A stretch of 64,000 nucleotides of DNA from Proteobacteria bacterium SG_bin5 (lineage in GTDB: Bacteria; Pseudomonadota; Alphaproteobacteria; Sphingomonadales; Sphingomonadaceae), in the NCBI GenBank assembly GCA_002083475.1, contig LWDI01000070.1:1-64000 (forward strand). Reading direction: 5' to 3'. The notes under the pieces were generated by a model. That model made no database searches and was not told the DNA's origin. It saw nothing but the letters and a program-made list of their open reading frames with translations. The translations under genes were made by a program, and so were the position numbers. This document shows positions 27,896 through 37,751 of this stretch, one piece after another. Numbering within the stretch: position 1 is the first letter of the stretch; every line of letters begins with the position of its first letter.

Positions 27896-30703
27896 ATGAT
27901 CGGTATTTCTCGTCGCCGCGGGCTGACGCTCGGCGCCAGCAGTGTCGCACTCGGCATCGCGCTGCTGGGGGGCGGCGCGGCTTTCGCGCAAACCACCAAC
28001 GCGGCCGCCGCCGCCGCGCCGCAAGGGGTGGACGCCGCGCAGGAAACGACGAACGGCGAGGATCAGAGCGGCGACATCATCGTGATGGGCTATCGCAACG
28101 CGCTGCAAACTGCGGTCGGGGCGAAGAAGAATCGCGATCAGATCATCGAATCGGTCTCCGCCGAAGACATCGGCCGCTTGCCCGACGCCTCGATCGGTGA
28201 ATCGATCGCGCGCTTGCCGGGCCTCGCCGCGCAGCGCATCTCGGGCCGCGCCGCCTCGATCTCGATCCGCGGTCTGTCGCCCGACTTCTCGACCACCTTG
28301 CTCAACGGTCGCGAGCAGACCTCGACGGGCGACAATCGCGCGGTCGAATTCGATCAATATCCGTCGGAAATCATCAACCAGGTGCTCGTCTACAAGACGC
28401 CGCAGGCGTCGATCGTCGGCCAGGGCCTGTCGGGCACGGTCGATCTACGCACGATTCGCCCGCTGGAAAGCGGCAAGCGCATCATCGCGATCGGCGCGCG
28501 CGGCACTTATGTCGATAGCGGCAAGCTCAACACCAATACCGACGAGTTCGGCTACCGCGTGAACGGCGCCTATGTCGATCAGTTCTTCGACAACACGCTC
28601 GGTATCGTGCTGTCGGCCGCGTACAATAACGAGCCCTATCAGAACCGCGAGTTCAACGCCTGGGGCTATGCCGGGCGGCCGCAGGGTAGTGTGATCGGCG
28701 GTTCGAAGTCGTACAACACCTCGGGCACACTCGAGCGGCTGGGTGTCCAGGGAACGGTGCAGTGGCGCCCGATCCCCGAGCTGACCGCGACGATCGACGG
28801 CTTCTATTCGGACTTCAAGGAGCTGCAGATCAAGCGCGGCGTCGAACTGCCGCTCGGGTTCGCGGTCGGTACTGGCCCCAACGACGTGCGGCTGCAGGTT
28901 GGCACCACCCAGGGCGGGGTGATCACCAGCGGCACCTTCTCCAACGTGAAGGGCGTCGTGCGCAACGATCCCTTCCAGCGCCGCGCCAAGCTCTATGCCT
29001 TCGGCTACAACCTGAAGTACGAGGGCAAGGACGGCTGGACCGCCACCCTCGACATCAGCTATTCGCGCACCGATCGTAACGAGCTGGTGCTGGAAACCTA
29101 TTCGGGCACCGGCCGCGGCCTTGGTAACGGCGCGACCGACACGATCGGCTTCATCAGCACGACGACGGGCACGACCTTCCGCCCGACGCTCAACTATGGC
29201 GATTACAACACGATCCTGCTCACCAGCCCGCAGGGTTGGGGCGGCAACCAGATCGCGGTGACCGGCCAGCAGATCCTGGGCGGGCAGGACGGTTACTACA
29301 ACAACCGCATCATCAAGGATCAGCTCGGCCAATACCGGGTGGAAGTCGCCAAGGAGCTGGACACCAACTTCATCAGCAGCGTCATCGTCGGCCTGAACTA
29401 TACCGATCGCAGCAAGAACCTGCAGCCGGATGAGTCGTTCCTTGGGCTGACGGCGAACACCAACGGCCAGACCAGCATCCAGGTGCCCGCCCAGTTCCGC
29501 AAGGGCGTCAGCAACCTGCAGTTCGGGCTCGGGCCGGTGATCAGCTATGATCCGCTGGAGCTGCTCAATGCCGGCATCTATACCCGCGTGCCGAACCCCT
29601 TTGGCGACGTCGTCGTCAAGGCGTTCAACGTGCAGGAAAAGCTGCTGACCGGCTATATCCAGGCGAACATCAAGTCGCAGCTGGGGATCGGCACGCTGAC
29701 CGGTAATATCGGCGGCCAGCTGATCGTCACCGATCAGAATTCGACCGGGGCGACCGCGATCTTCCTGGGCACCAATGCCAATGGGTCGCCCAATATCGGG
29801 GCGCGCTTCCGCAACGCCAGCAGCGACTATGTCGACTTCCTGCCGAGCCTCAACCTCTCGCTCCGCCTGCCGAGCGACTGGGTGATCCGCGTGGGCGCGG
29901 CGCGCGAAATCATCCGGCCGCGACTCGACGATCTGCGCGCGACCTTGTCGTTCGGCGTCGATAACAACTCGCGGGTCGTCTCGGGCAGTTCGGGCAACCC
30001 CAATCTGCGTCCGTGGCGTGCCAACGCCGTCGATGTGACGGTTGAAAAATATTTCGGCACCAAGGGCTATGTCGCGGTTCAGGGTTTCTACAAGGACCTG
30101 AAGAGCTATATCTACAACGCCGACATCCCGTTCGATTTCACCGGCTTCCCGGTACCGCAGAACTTGCCCTTCACCCCGATCTTCCAGGGTTTCGTCAATG
30201 CGCCGATCAACGGCCAGGGCGGCAACATCTATGGCGTCGAACTCGCGGGCACGGTGCCGTTCGAGGTGATTTGGTCGGGCCTCTCGGGCTTCGGCATCAC
30301 CGGCGGCGGTTCTTACACCGAAACCAGCATCCGCCCGACCCCGGGCGCGCCGGCGGAAGACTTGCCGGGCTTCTCGAAGGTGGTGGGCAACGGCTCGGTG
30401 TTCTTCGAGAAATGGGGCTTTAACGCTCGCGGCAGCATTCGCTATCGCTCGAGCTTCGTGGGCGAACTCTCGGGCTTCGGCGCGGCGCGCACGCGGCGCC
30501 GGGTGCTCGGCGAAACGCTCTACGACGCGCAGATCGGCTATGACTTCAACGACGGTTTCCTGAAGGGCCTGTCCTTCTACATCCAGGGCCAGAACTTGGC
30601 GGACACCCCGCTGCGCACCCAGGATGCCGGGCTGCCGTTCAACGTGATCGACTTCCAAACCTATGGCCGGCGCTTCCTGGCCGGCTTCACCTGGCGCTAT
30701 TGA
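27896..30703 (+). CDS. TonB-dependent receptor (Caulobacter/Xanthomonas type), probable maltodextrin receptor
   Basis: 935 residues from the ATG at 27896, with GGGAGGGG seven bases ahead; the signal peptide (ISRRRGLTLGASSVALGIALLGGGAAFAQ) then starts correctly. The plug domain follows a short Ala-rich linker: GDIIVMGYRNALQTAVGAKK, DIGRLPDASIGESIARLPG, and RISGRAASISIRGLSPDFSTTLLNGRE. A 22-strand barrel is indicated by many aromatic-ended strands, and the chain ends in GRRFLAGFTWRY with the terminal aromatic required for outer-membrane assembly. Such receptors import oligosaccharides using TonB energy. Its position next to LacI, GH13 and GH97 genes resembles the Caulobacter MalA setting; alpha-1,4-glucan oligomers are the expected ligand. 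Confidence 0.92.
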   Translation: MIGISRRRGLTLGASSVALGIALLGGGAAFAQTTNAAAAAAPQGVDAAQETTNGEDQSGDIIVMGYRNALQTAVGAKKNRDQIIESVSAEDIGRLPDASIGESIARLPGLAAQRISGRAASISIRGLSPDFSTTLLNGREQTSTGDNRAVEFDQYPSEIINQVLVYKTPQASIVGQGLSGTVDLRTIRPLESGKRIIAIGARGTYVDSGKLNTNTDEFGYRVNGAYVDQFFDNTLGIVLSAAYNNEPYQNREFNAWGYAGRPQGSVIGGSKSYNTSGTLERLGVQGTVQWRPIPELTATIDGFYSDFKELQIKRGVELPLGFAVGTGPNDVRLQVGTTQGGVITSGTFSNVKGVVRNDPFQRRAKLYAFGYNLKYEGKDGWTATLDISYSRTDRNELVLETYSGTGRGLGNGATDTIGFISTTTGTTFRPTLNYGDYNTILLTSPQGWGGNQIAVTGQQILGGQDGYYNNRIIKDQLGQYRVEVAKELDTNFISSVIVGLNYTDRSKNLQPDESFLGLTANTNGQTSIQVPAQFRKGVSNLQFGLGPVISYDPLELLNAGIYTRVPNPFGDVVVKAFNVQEKLLTGYIQANIKSQLGIGTLTGNIGGQLIVTDQNSTGATAIFLGTNANGSPNIGARFRNASSDYVDFLPSLNLSLRLPSDWVIRVGAAREIIRPRLDDLRATLSFGVDNNSRVVSGSSGNPNLRPWRANAVDVTVEKYFGTKGYVAVQGFYKDLKSYIYNADIPFDFTGFPVPQNLPFTPIFQGFVNAPINGQGGNIYGVELAGTVPFEVIWSGLSGFGITGGGSYTETSIRPTPGAPAEDLPGFSKVVGNGSVFFEKWGFNARGSIRYRSSFVGELSGFGAARTRRRVLGETLYDAQIGYDFNDGFLKGLSFYIQGQNLADTPLRTQDAGLPFNVIDFQTYGRRFLAGFTWRY

Positions 30704-30761
30704 TCCCGTCCCGCCCGCCCGGCGCCGTCCGGGCGGGCATTTCGTCGTAAGTGAGTAACCC

Positions 30762-32279
30762 ATGCCCGAGGCGCCCCTCCGCGAGATCGTGATCATCGGC
30801 GGCGGCACGGCGGGCTGGATGGCCGCCGCCGCGCTCGCGCGCTTCCTGGGGGCGCAAGCGCGGGTGACGCTGATCGAATCCGAGGCGATCGGCACGGTCG
30901 GCGTCGGCGAGGCGACGATCCCGCAGATCAAGCTTTTCAACCAGGGCCTCGGCATCGCCGAGCCCGATTTCGTCCGCCAGACCCAGGCGAGCTTCAAGCT
31001 CGGCATTCAATTCGTCGGCTGGGGCGCGCCCGACGCGCGCTACATCCATGCGTTCGGCGCGGTCGGCTGGCCGCTCGGGCTGTTGCCCTTCCACCATTAT
31101 TGGCTGCGTGATCGCGCCCAGGGCGGGACGAGCGATCTGTGGGATTATAGCGCGGGTGCGCGAGCGGCGGCGCGCAACGCTTTTCAGCCGCCCGCCGACC
31201 GGCCGGGTCAGCCGCCCGCCGGCTATGATTACGCCTTCCATTTCGACGCCGGGCTCTACGCGGCCTTCCTGCGCCGCCATGCCGAAGCCGCCGGGGTCAA
31301 TCGGATCGAGGGGCGGATCGGCGCGGTGCGGCTGCGCGACGACGGCTTCGTCGCCGGGGTGACGCTCGACGATGGCCGCGCGGTCGAGGGCGAGCTGTTC
31401 ATCGACTGCTCGGGCTTTCGCGGGCTGGTGATCGAGGAAGCGCTCCACGCCGGCTATGAGGATTGGACGCATTGGCTGCCGTGCGACCGCGCGCTCGCGG
31501 TGCCCTGCGCTCGCGTCGCGCCGCTCACCCCTTTCACGCGGGCGAGCGCCAAGGCGGCGGGGTGGCAATGGCGCATCCCGCTCCAGCACCGAATCGGCAA
31601 CGGCATCGTCTATTCGAGCGCGCATCTGAGCGACGACCAGGCCGCCGACATCCTCCTCGCCGGGCTCGACGGCGCCCCGCTCGGCGAACCGCGCCCCTTG
31701 CGCTTCACCACCGGCAAAAGGCGCGCGATGTGGGTGAAGAATTGCGTCGCGCTGGGCCTCGCGGCGGGGTTCATGGAGCCGCTCGAATCGACCAGCATCC
31801 ATCTGATCCAGGCGGGCATCGCGCGGCTGCTGAGCCTGTTCCCGCGCGCCGGGTTCGACGCCGCCGACATCGCCGAGTTCAACCGCCAGTCGGATTTCGA
31901 ATGGCGCGCGATCCGCGATTTCCTGATCCTCCATTATCACGCCAATGGCCGAAGCGAGCCCTTTTGGGCCGATTGCCGCGCGATGGCGCTGCCCGACAGC
32001 CTCGCGCACAAGCTCGCGCTGTTCCGCGCGAACGGGCGGATCACCCGCGAGCATGAGGAATTGTTCACCGAACTCGGCTGGTTGCAGGTGTTGATCGGGC
32101 AGGGGGTGATGCCGGTGGGCTATTCGCCGCTCGCCGATGCGCTGCCGACGCGCGATCTCGCGCGTTTCCTGGCCGATGCGCGCGGCCATGCCGAGCGGGT
32201 GGCCGCCGCGCTGCCGCCCCATGCCGATTTCATCGCGCGCCACTGCGCCGCGCCGCCCTTGGAGACCGTCGCCGCATGA
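30762..32279 (+). CDS. Flavin-dependent tryptophan-halogenase-like protein 1
   Basis: 505 residues, 58 bases after the receptor gene. The FAD-binding GGGTAGWMAA lies at residues 13-22, and GVGEATIP at about 47-54. The residues that define active halogenases are present: a lysine at position 79 (SFKLGI) corresponding to PrnA Lys79, a glutamate at 342 (EPLESTSIHL) corresponding to the PrnA catalytic Glu, and the WxWxIP motif at 268-273 (WQWRIP). It therefore looks able to make hypohalous acid and the lysine chloramine, but the substrate is unknown. No tryptophan or indole pathway lies nearby. It overlaps the alpha-amylase gene (ATGA), so it is made together with glucan-degrading enzymes. No signal peptide, hence cytoplasmic. 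Confidence 0.88.
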   Translation: MPEAPLREIVIIGGGTAGWMAAAALARFLGAQARVTLIESEAIGTVGVGEATIPQIKLFNQGLGIAEPDFVRQTQASFKLGIQFVGWGAPDARYIHAFGAVGWPLGLLPFHHYWLRDRAQGGTSDLWDYSAGARAAARNAFQPPADRPGQPPAGYDYAFHFDAGLYAAFLRRHAEAAGVNRIEGRIGAVRLRDDGFVAGVTLDDGRAVEGELFIDCSGFRGLVIEEALHAGYEDWTHWLPCDRALAVPCARVAPLTPFTRASAKAAGWQWRIPLQHRIGNGIVYSSAHLSDDQAADILLAGLDGAPLGEPRPLRFTTGKRRAMWVKNCVALGLAAGFMEPLESTSIHLIQAGIARLLSLFPRAGFDAADIAEFNRQSDFEWRAIRDFLILHYHANGRSEPFWADCRAMALPDSLAHKLALFRANGRITREHEELFTELGWLQVLIGQGVMPVGYSPLADALPTRDLARFLADARGHAERVAAALPPHADFIARHCAAPPLETVAA

Positions 32280-34078
32280 TCCGTTCGTTGATGCTCGCCG
32301 CGGCCTGTCTCGCCGCCGGCCCGGCGCTCGCCCAGGACGCGGCGAGCGCGGATTATCGCCAGCGCCCGCCCGAGGACGAGATCGTCTATTTCTTGCTCCC
32401 CGATCGCTTCGACAATGCCGATCCGGCGAACGATCGCGGCGGGCTGAGCGGCGATCGGCTGAAGACGGGTTTCGATCCCGCCGGCAAGGGTTTTTTCCAC
32501 GGCGGCGATCTGCAAGGCGTGATCCGCCGGCTCGATTATATCAAGGGGCTGGGCGCGACCGCGATCTGGCTGACCCCGGTGATGAAGAACAAGCCGGTGC
32601 AGGGCGCGGGCGGCCAGGAATCGGCGGGTTATCATGGTTATTGGATCACCGATTTCACCCATGTCGACCCGCATCTGGGCAGCGACGCCGATTACAAGGC
32701 GCTGGTCGACGCGGCGCACGCGCGGGGGATGAAAGTCTATTTCGACATCGTCATCAACCACACCGCCGATGTGATCCAATATCGCGAATGCGGTGATTGC
32801 GCCTATCGATCGATCGCCGATTATCCCTATCAGCGGCGGGGCGGCGTGAGCGGCGCCGCGATCAATCCGGGCTTTGCCGGCGACGCGGTGCAGACGGCGG
32901 AGAATTTCGCCAAGCTCACCGATATGAGCTTCGCTTACACCCCTTATCTTGCCAAAGGCGACGAGCGGGCGAAGGCGCCGGCCTGGCTCAACGACATCAA
33001 AAACTATCACAATCGCGGCAATTCGACCTTCGAGGGCGAAAGCTCGACCTATGGCGATTTCGTCGGGCTCGACGATGTCGCGACCGAGCGGCCCGAGGTG
33101 GTGCGGGGCTTCATCGCGGCCTATGGCGATTGGATCGATCGCTATGGGATCGATGGCTTCCGCATCGATACCTCCAAGCACGTCAACCGCGAATTTTGGC
33201 AGGCTTTCGTGCCGGCGATGATGGCGCGGGCGAAGGCGCGCGGCATCCCCAATTTCCATATCTTCGGCGAAGTGATGGTCGGCGAGCCCGATAGCGCCAC
33301 GCTCGCGCGCTACAACGCGACCGACGTCTATCAGCCGCTCGACTTCGCGTTCACCTGGACGATGGTCGGCGCGCTTTCGGCGGAGAAGGGTACCGATAGC
33401 CTAACGCGCCTGTTCGCCGACGATGTGCTCTATCGGGGCGGGGCGCTCGCCGCGCGGCGTCTGCCGACCTTTCTGGGCAATCACGACAATGGCCGCTTCG
33501 CGACGCTGCTGCGCCAGCGCCGGCGCGACATGAGCGACGCCGAATTGCTCGGCCGTGTCCGGCTGGGCCATGCGCTGCTGCTCACGCTGCGCGGCGTGCC
33601 GGTGCTTTATTATGGCGACGAACAAGGCTTTAACGGCGATGGCGGCGATCAGGACGCGCGCGAGGATATGTTCGGGAGCCAAGTGGCGAGCTTCAACGAC
33701 AACCGGCTGCTCGGCACGCAAGCGACCACCGCGACGCCGCGCTTCGAGACCGGCCACCCGCTTTATGCCGAAATCGCGGCGCTCGCGAAGCTGCGCCAGG
33801 CGCACCCCGCTTTGCGCCATGGGCTGACGGTGGTGAACGCCGACAGCAAGGCGCCGGGGCTGTTCGCGGTCACCCGGCGCGATCCGGCGAGCGGCGAGGC
33901 GATTTTCCTCGCTTTCAACACCTCGCAATCGCCGGTCGACGCGCTGGTCGCGATCGACCCGGCGACCACCGGCTTCAGCGCGTTGCACGGCCGTTGCGCC
34001 GCGCCCAGCGCGCCCGGCAGCGTGCGCGTCGTGCTCGCCCCGCTCGATTATCTGATCTGCGTCGCGGAGACCAAATGA
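32276..34078 (+). CDS. Secreted alpha-amylase-type glycoside hydrolase, GH13
   Basis: 600 residues with a signal peptide (MIRSLMLAAACLAAGPALAQ), placing it in the periplasm or outside. The (beta/alpha)8 barrel has the GH13 catalytic set: nucleophile Asp298 in GFRIDTSKHV, acid/base Glu332 in IFGEVMVG and Asp404 in FLGNHDNGR. The first conserved region DIVINHTAD is at 157-165 and the Ca-site-like YFLLPDRFDNADPANDRGG near 38. The final 90 residues form a small beta domain. It should cut alpha-1,4-glucan or cyclodextrin-like oligomers entering through the TonB receptor. Stop overlaps the next start (ATGA). Confidence 0.92.
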   Translation: MIRSLMLAAACLAAGPALAQDAASADYRQRPPEDEIVYFLLPDRFDNADPANDRGGLSGDRLKTGFDPAGKGFFHGGDLQGVIRRLDYIKGLGATAIWLTPVMKNKPVQGAGGQESAGYHGYWITDFTHVDPHLGSDADYKALVDAAHARGMKVYFDIVINHTADVIQYRECGDCAYRSIADYPYQRRGGVSGAAINPGFAGDAVQTAENFAKLTDMSFAYTPYLAKGDERAKAPAWLNDIKNYHNRGNSTFEGESSTYGDFVGLDDVATERPEVVRGFIAAYGDWIDRYGIDGFRIDTSKHVNREFWQAFVPAMMARAKARGIPNFHIFGEVMVGEPDSATLARYNATDVYQPLDFAFTWTMVGALSAEKGTDSLTRLFADDVLYRGGALAARRLPTFLGNHDNGRFATLLRQRRRDMSDAELLGRVRLGHALLLTLRGVPVLYYGDEQGFNGDGGDQDAREDMFGSQVASFNDNRLLGTQATTATPRFETGHPLYAEIAALAKLRQAHPALRHGLTVVNADSKAPGLFAVTRRDPASGEAIFLAFNTSQSPVDALVAIDPATTGFSALHGRCAAPSAPGSVRVVLAPLDYLICVAETK

Positions 34079-35694
34079 ACCAGTTGATGCCGCCTCCCAT
34101 TGCGCCCCGGCTCGCGCGCGCCTGGTGGCGCGGGGCGGTGATATACCAAATCTATCCCCGCAGCTTCGCCGATTCGAACGGCGACGGCATCGGCGATCTG
34201 CCCGGAATCACCGCGCGGCTCGATCATATCGCCTCGCTCGGCGTGGATGCGATTTGGCTGTCGCCCTTCTTCCCCTCGCCGATGAAGGACTTCGGTTATG
34301 ACGTGAGCGATTATCGCGGCGTCGATCCGATTTTCGGCACGCTCGACGATTTCGACGCGCTGGTCGCGCGCGCGCATGCGCTGGGGCTGAAAGTGATCAT
34401 CGATCAAGTCTATGCCCATACCAGCGACGCGCATGCCTGGTTCGAGGAAAGCCGCGCGCGCCGCGATAATCCCAAGGCCGATTGGTATGTTTGGGCCGAT
34501 GCCAAGCCCGATGGATCGCCGCCCAACAACTGGCAATCGGTGTTCGGCGGCCCGGCCTGGACCTGGGACGCGCGGCGCTGCCAATATTATATGCACAATT
34601 TCCTGAGCAGCCAGCCGCAGCTCAATTGCCATAACGAAGCGGTGCAACAGGCGTTGCTCGACGTCGCGCGTTTTTGGCTCGATCGCGGGGTGGATGGCTT
34701 TCGCGTCGATGCGATCAACTTCGCGATGCACGACCCCGAATTGCGCGACAACCCGCCCGCGCCGCCGAGCAACCGCGCGCCCACCCGCCCGTTCGATTTT
34801 CAGCTGCACGTCTATAATCAAAGCCATGAAGCCATTCCGGCGTTCATCCGCCGGCTGCGCGCGCTGCTCGATACTTATGGTGCGACCTTCACCGTCGCCG
34901 AAGTGGGCGGGGTGGATAGCGATGGCGAAATGAAGGCGTTCACCGCCGATGATCGCCATTTCAACTCGGCGTACAGCTTCGATTATCTCTACGCGCCGCA
35001 GCTGACCCCGGCGCTGGTGCGCGAAACCGCCGAGCGCTGGCCCGATGCGCCGGGGCTCGGCTGGCCGAGCTGGGCCTTTTCGAACCACGACGCCCCCCGC
35101 GCCATCTCGCGCTGGGCCTCGGCCGAGGCGCGCCCGGCGTTCGCGCGGCTGGCGATGCTGGTGCTGCTGTGCCTGCGCGGCGACGTGTTCATCTATCAGG
35201 GCGACGAATTGGGGCTGACACAGGTCGAGATCGGCTATGACGATCTGCAAGACCCCGAGGCGATCGCCAATTGGCCGCTGACCTTGGGCCGCGACGGCGC
35301 GCGCACCCCGCTGCCCTGGGATGGGAGCGCGCCTTATTGCGGCTTTTCCTCGGCCAAGCCCTGGTTGCCGCTCGGCGCCGATCACGCCGCGCTCGCGGTG
35401 GCGGCGCAGGAGGCGGACCCGGAGTCGATGCTGAACCTCACCCGCCGCTTGGTCGCGCTGCGCCAGGCGAGCGACGCGCTGTTGCTCGGCGAGCTGCGCG
35501 TGATCGAGGCGCAGGGCGCGCTGCTCGCGTTCGAGCGGGTGGTGCCCGGCGAGCGGCTGCTCTGCGTCTTCAACCTGGGGGCCGCACCGATCGATTGGCG
35601 GCCCGAGGGGGCTTGGGCGGTGATCGAAAGCGTGGGCGAGGGCGGGCTCGATCGGCTCGGCCCCTATGCCGGCTATGTCGCGCGGGCGTGTTGA
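34075..35694 (+). CDS. Cytoplasmic alpha-glucosidase, GH13 (oligo-1,6-glucosidase/maltase type)
   Basis: 539 residues from the ATG overlapping the amylase stop. There is no signal peptide. The barrel begins AWWRGAVIYQIYPRSFADSNGDGIGDLPGI, a hallmark of the alpha-glucosidase subgroup, with catalytic Asp212 (GFRVDAINFAM), Glu276 (TVAEVGG) and Asp339 (FSNHDAP). The region QVYAHTSD, where many family members have a VPNH-type sequence, is typical of the proteobacterial clade. It probably releases glucose from maltose or isomaltose after uptake by the MFS carriers. Linkage preference cannot be decided from the sequence. Confidence 0.92.
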   Translation: MNQLMPPPIAPRLARAWWRGAVIYQIYPRSFADSNGDGIGDLPGITARLDHIASLGVDAIWLSPFFPSPMKDFGYDVSDYRGVDPIFGTLDDFDALVARAHALGLKVIIDQVYAHTSDAHAWFEESRARRDNPKADWYVWADAKPDGSPPNNWQSVFGGPAWTWDARRCQYYMHNFLSSQPQLNCHNEAVQQALLDVARFWLDRGVDGFRVDAINFAMHDPELRDNPPAPPSNRAPTRPFDFQLHVYNQSHEAIPAFIRRLRALLDTYGATFTVAEVGGVDSDGEMKAFTADDRHFNSAYSFDYLYAPQLTPALVRETAERWPDAPGLGWPSWAFSNHDAPRAISRWASAEARPAFARLAMLVLLCLRGDVFIYQGDELGLTQVEIGYDDLQDPEAIANWPLTLGRDGARTPLPWDGSAPYCGFSSAKPWLPLGADHAALAVAAQEADPESMLNLTRRLVALRQASDALLLGELRVIEAQGALLAFERVVPGERLLCVFNLGAAPIDWRPEGAWAVIESVGEGGLDRLGPYAGYVARAC

Positions 35695-35705
35695 AGGGAC
35701 AGGAA

Positions 35706-37751
35706 ATGCTCAAGAAGTTCGTCGCCCCCGCGCTTTGCGCCGCGATCCTCGCCGCCGCGCCGGCCAAGGCGCAAGACAAGCCGGTCGCCGAGGCGAGCTC
35801 GCCCGGCGGGGTGGTGAAGGTCGCGCTGTTCCTCGATAATGACGGGCGCGTGAGCTACACCGTCGAACGGCGCGGCAAGAAGATCGTCGCGCCCTCGCGG
35901 CTCGGCTTCCTCTTCACCGATGCGCGCAAGATCGAGCGCGGCATCGGCTTCGTTTCGGCGGAGCAGCGCGATTTCGACGAGACCTGGGAACAGCCCTGGG
36001 GCGAATGGCGGCGCATCCGCAACCATTATCGCGAGTTGAAAGTCCATTTCCGCGAGACGACCGCGCTCGCGCGGGTGATGGACGTCACTTTCCGCCTTTA
36101 TGACGACGGCGTCGGCTTTCGCTACGAATTTCCCGATCAGCCCAATTTGAAGGCGGCGAATATCGCCGACGAGCTGACCGAATTCGCGTTCGCGCAAGAC
36201 GGCACCGCCTGGTGGAAGCCGGCCTTCCTGTGGAACCGCGAGGAATATCTCTACAACAAGACGCCGCTCTCGGCGGTCGGCACCGCCGATACGCCGGTGA
36301 CGATCAAATTCGCCGACGGCAGCTATGCCGCGCTCCACGAAGCGGCGCTGGTCGATTATGCGGGGATGGCGGTCGCGCGGACCGAGGGCAATAGGCTGCG
36401 CGCCGCGCTCACCCCGGGGGCGGGGCGGCCGAAGGTCATCAAGTCCGGCGCTTGGTCGACCCCCTGGCGTACCCTCATCCTCGCCGACGACGCGCCCGGC
36501 GTTTACATGAGCCACCTGATGCTCAACCTCAACGAGCCCAACAAGCTCGGCGATATGAGCTGGTTCAAGCCGGGCAAATTCGTCGGCGTCTGGTGGAACA
36601 TGATCAAGGGCGATTGGACCTGGGCGCGCGGCCCCAAGCACGGCGCGACCAACGCCAACGTCCGCCGCTACATCGATTTCGCCGCCGCCAACAAAATCCC
36701 CAACGTCCTGGTCGAAGGCTGGAACATCGGCTGGGACGGCGACTGGTTCGGCAATGGCAACGACATGAACTTCGCCCAGCCGACCGAGGATTTCGACGCC
36801 GCCGCGCTCGCCGCCTATGCCAAATCGAAAGGCGTGCGGCTGATCGGCCATCACGAAACCGGTGGTGCTGCCAGCCATTATGAAAATCAATTCGACGCCG
36901 CGTTCCGGTTCGCCGCCGATCATGGCGAGATGGTGGTCAAGACCGGCTATGTGACCGACGCCGGCCAAATCGAGCGCGTCGACGCGGACGGCACGCGCCT
37001 GCGCGAATGGCACGAAGGGCAGTGGATGAGCAATCACCACGTCCGCGTGCTGCAGGCCGCCGCCAAATATCGCGTCGCGATCGACAGTCATGAGCCGATC
37101 AAGGGCACGGGCCTCCAGCGCACTTATCCCAATTGGGTCGCGCGCGAGGGATCGCGGGGGATGGAGTATAACGCCTGGGGCGGCAAGAACCCGCCCGAGC
37201 ATGAGACGAACCTCGTCTTCACCCGGATGCTCGAAGGGCCGATGGACTTCACCCCCGGCGTGCTGAGCCTGACCGGGCAGAATGGCAGCGCGATCCTTTC
37301 GACCGAGGCCAAGCAACTGGCGCTCTACGTGGTGCTCTATTCGCCGGTGGTGATGGCGGCGGATACGCCCGAAAATTATGCCAAGCATTTGAACGCGTTT
37401 CAGTTCATCAAGGACGTGCCGACTGATTGGGAGGAAACGCGGATGCTGAACGGCGAGCCCGGCGATTACGTGACGATCGCGCGCAAGGAGCGCGGCGGCG
37501 AGGCCTGGTATCTAGGCGCGATCGGCGACGAACAGGCGCGCAGCCTGGACGTGGCGCTCGATTTCCTCACCCCCGGGAAAACCTATCTCGCCCAAATCTA
37601 CCGCGACGGCGACGACGCGACTTATGAAACCGAGAAGCGCCATTCGATCGCGATCGAGACGCGGCGGGTGACGAGCAGCGATCGGCTGACGCTGAAGCTC
37701 GCGCCCGGCGGCGGCCAGGCGATCCGCTTCGTGCCGATGGGCAAGAAGTGA
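35706..37751 (+). CDS. Secreted glycoside hydrolase family 97 (SusB-like alpha-glucosidase)
   Basis: 681 residues from the ATG at 35706 behind AGGAAA; a signal peptide (MLKKFVAPALCAAILAAAPAKAQ) is present. The N-terminal beta-sandwich covers about residues 25-280, the barrel 290-590, and a C-terminal beta domain follows. Family signatures are WYxTWARGPKHGATNANV-like text near 310, LIGHHETGG (HHE at 382-384), a GTGLQRTYPNW stretch, REGSRGMEYN (Glu487), and PPEHETNLVFTR (Glu498/Glu500). GH97 enzymes hydrolyse alpha-glucosides or alpha-galactosides; I have not assigned the acid and base. It is the SusB counterpart in a TonB-linked locus, acting in the periplasm. Confidence 0.9.
   Translation: MLKKFVAPALCAAILAAAPAKAQDKPVAEASSPGGVVKVALFLDNDGRVSYTVERRGKKIVAPSRLGFLFTDARKIERGIGFVSAEQRDFDETWEQPWGEWRRIRNHYRELKVHFRETTALARVMDVTFRLYDDGVGFRYEFPDQPNLKAANIADELTEFAFAQDGTAWWKPAFLWNREEYLYNKTPLSAVGTADTPVTIKFADGSYAALHEAALVDYAGMAVARTEGNRLRAALTPGAGRPKVIKSGAWSTPWRTLILADDAPGVYMSHLMLNLNEPNKLGDMSWFKPGKFVGVWWNMIKGDWTWARGPKHGATNANVRRYIDFAAANKIPNVLVEGWNIGWDGDWFGNGNDMNFAQPTEDFDAAALAAYAKSKGVRLIGHHETGGAASHYENQFDAAFRFAADHGEMVVKTGYVTDAGQIERVDADGTRLREWHEGQWMSNHHVRVLQAAAKYRVAIDSHEPIKGTGLQRTYPNWVAREGSRGMEYNAWGGKNPPEHETNLVFTRMLEGPMDFTPGVLSLTGQNGSAILSTEAKQLALYVVLYSPVVMAADTPENYAKHLNAFQFIKDVPTDWEETRMLNGEPGDYVTIARKERGGEAWYLGAIGDEQARSLDVALDFLTPGKTYLAQIYRDGDDATYETEKRHSIAIETRRVTSSDRLTLKLAPGGGQAIRFVPMGKK

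Noticed and set aside
28445..31006. Minus-strand open frame of about 850 codons
   Set aside because: It mirrors the TonB receptor gene; the receptor has a signal peptide, plug and barrel signatures, so the antisense frame is not real.
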